A stretch of DNA of 64,000 nucleotides from Azorinus chamasolen (lineage: Eukaryota > Mollusca > Bivalvia > Cardiida > Solecurtidae): the NCBI GenBank assembly GCA_963576725.1, contig OY755236.1, positions 71,952,379-72,016,378 of the forward strand, read 5' to 3'. The translations under genes and the position numbers were made by a program. Below the pieces are notes generated by a model. It did not search any database and was not told where the DNA came from. It saw only the letters and a list, made by a program, of their open reading frames with translations. Shown in pieces: positions 63,846 through 64,000 of the stretch. How positions within the stretch are numbered: position 1 is the first letter of the stretch; each line of letters begins with the position of its first letter.

Positions 63846-64000
63846 AATGTCCCTATTTAGAGAACATAAACTTTCCCGTTTGGTTTAATTAACCCTTACC
63901 TCATGTATATTCTTTTAACATCATGAACATTTATTATACTGCATGGACTCCACTATCAAACAATGATAGATCGTTCCACAAAGAAAATAAATTCAGCATT

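Noticed and set aside
1..64000. TTAACCC ends as interstitial telomere repeats
   Set aside because: TTAACCC occurs singly at MITE borders, never in tandem, and is explained by TTAA target sites plus CCC termini.

Overview
This window is intron-rich, AT-rich animal nuclear DNA. It has no operons, no ribosome binding sites and no compact genes. Four phase-compatible exons with good splice signals are scattered over about 25 kb of the minus strand. Almost everything else is short non-autonomous transposons and tandem repeats. Two features suggest a bivalve mollusc, probably a heterodont clam or mussel: pearl/Helentron-like elements with short tandem cores followed by ACGG/ACAG microsatellites, and the 'GACCTTTGACCTTGA' and 'GGGGGCATAA' elements common in that group. 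That assignment is inference from repeat style, not from a marker gene.

The gene (minus strand) has exon 1 at 30126-29371 (252 codons, start MGGLSC), exon 2 at 23424-23323, exon 3 at 20630-20569 and exon 4 at 4672-4553. The phases are 0/0, 0/0, 0/2 and 2/2, so the four exons splice in frame into about 346 residues. The gene continues beyond the left edge or into exons I did not find. I do not recognise the family. A possible alternative upstream exon lies at 49976-49913.

I named the repeat families here for convenience. A, B, D, E/E2 and I are MITEs of about 130-260 bp bounded by TTAA, with termini starting CCCTT or CCCAT, as expected of piggyBac-like elements. F, F2 and F3 are about 200 bp with CAGTAAAA termini and TA target duplications, pogo/Tc1-like. 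G, H and J are palindromic repeats without these termini. HINE denotes Helentron-like non-autonomous elements, made of a 5' hairpin, tandem cores of about 100-175 bp, an ACGG/ACAG tract and a 3' hairpin. Plus orientation is: A begins CCCTTTCCCTGTTCTATG; B begins CCCATTCCTCCATAGGC; D begins CCCTTTACTCCATGAATATT; E begins CCCTTTCAATGCTGAATTTT.

The most striking signal is that families with unrelated ends (A, B, D, E, I, F, F2) all carry a long central hairpin with the same apex, CTCCTNNAGGAG, although the arms differ between groups. Elements are often chained through a single shared TTAA. E elements have repeatedly been hit at the same internal TTAA.

Layout: 1-4.5 kb MITE cluster; 4.6 kb exon 4; 5-7.7 kb HINEs, MITE I and a mariner remnant; 8-13 kb MITE chains; 14-16.1 kb a 173-bp satellite with a 346-bp dimer order; 16.8-22.1 kb a HINE cluster around exon 3; 22-28 kb nested MITEs around exon 2; 28-30.1 kb two HINEs and exon 1; 30.5-39.5 kb MITEs and a Tc1 remnant; 39.6-41.2 kb a duplicated and inverted PIF1-helicase-like fragment; 41-50 kb MITEs; 50.7-51.4 kb a 48-bp tandem array; 51.4-52.3 kb a multi-level nest; 52.4-64 kb further MITEs and HINEs. 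I found no autonomous transposase for the TTAA families, no tRNA or rRNA gene, and no virus.
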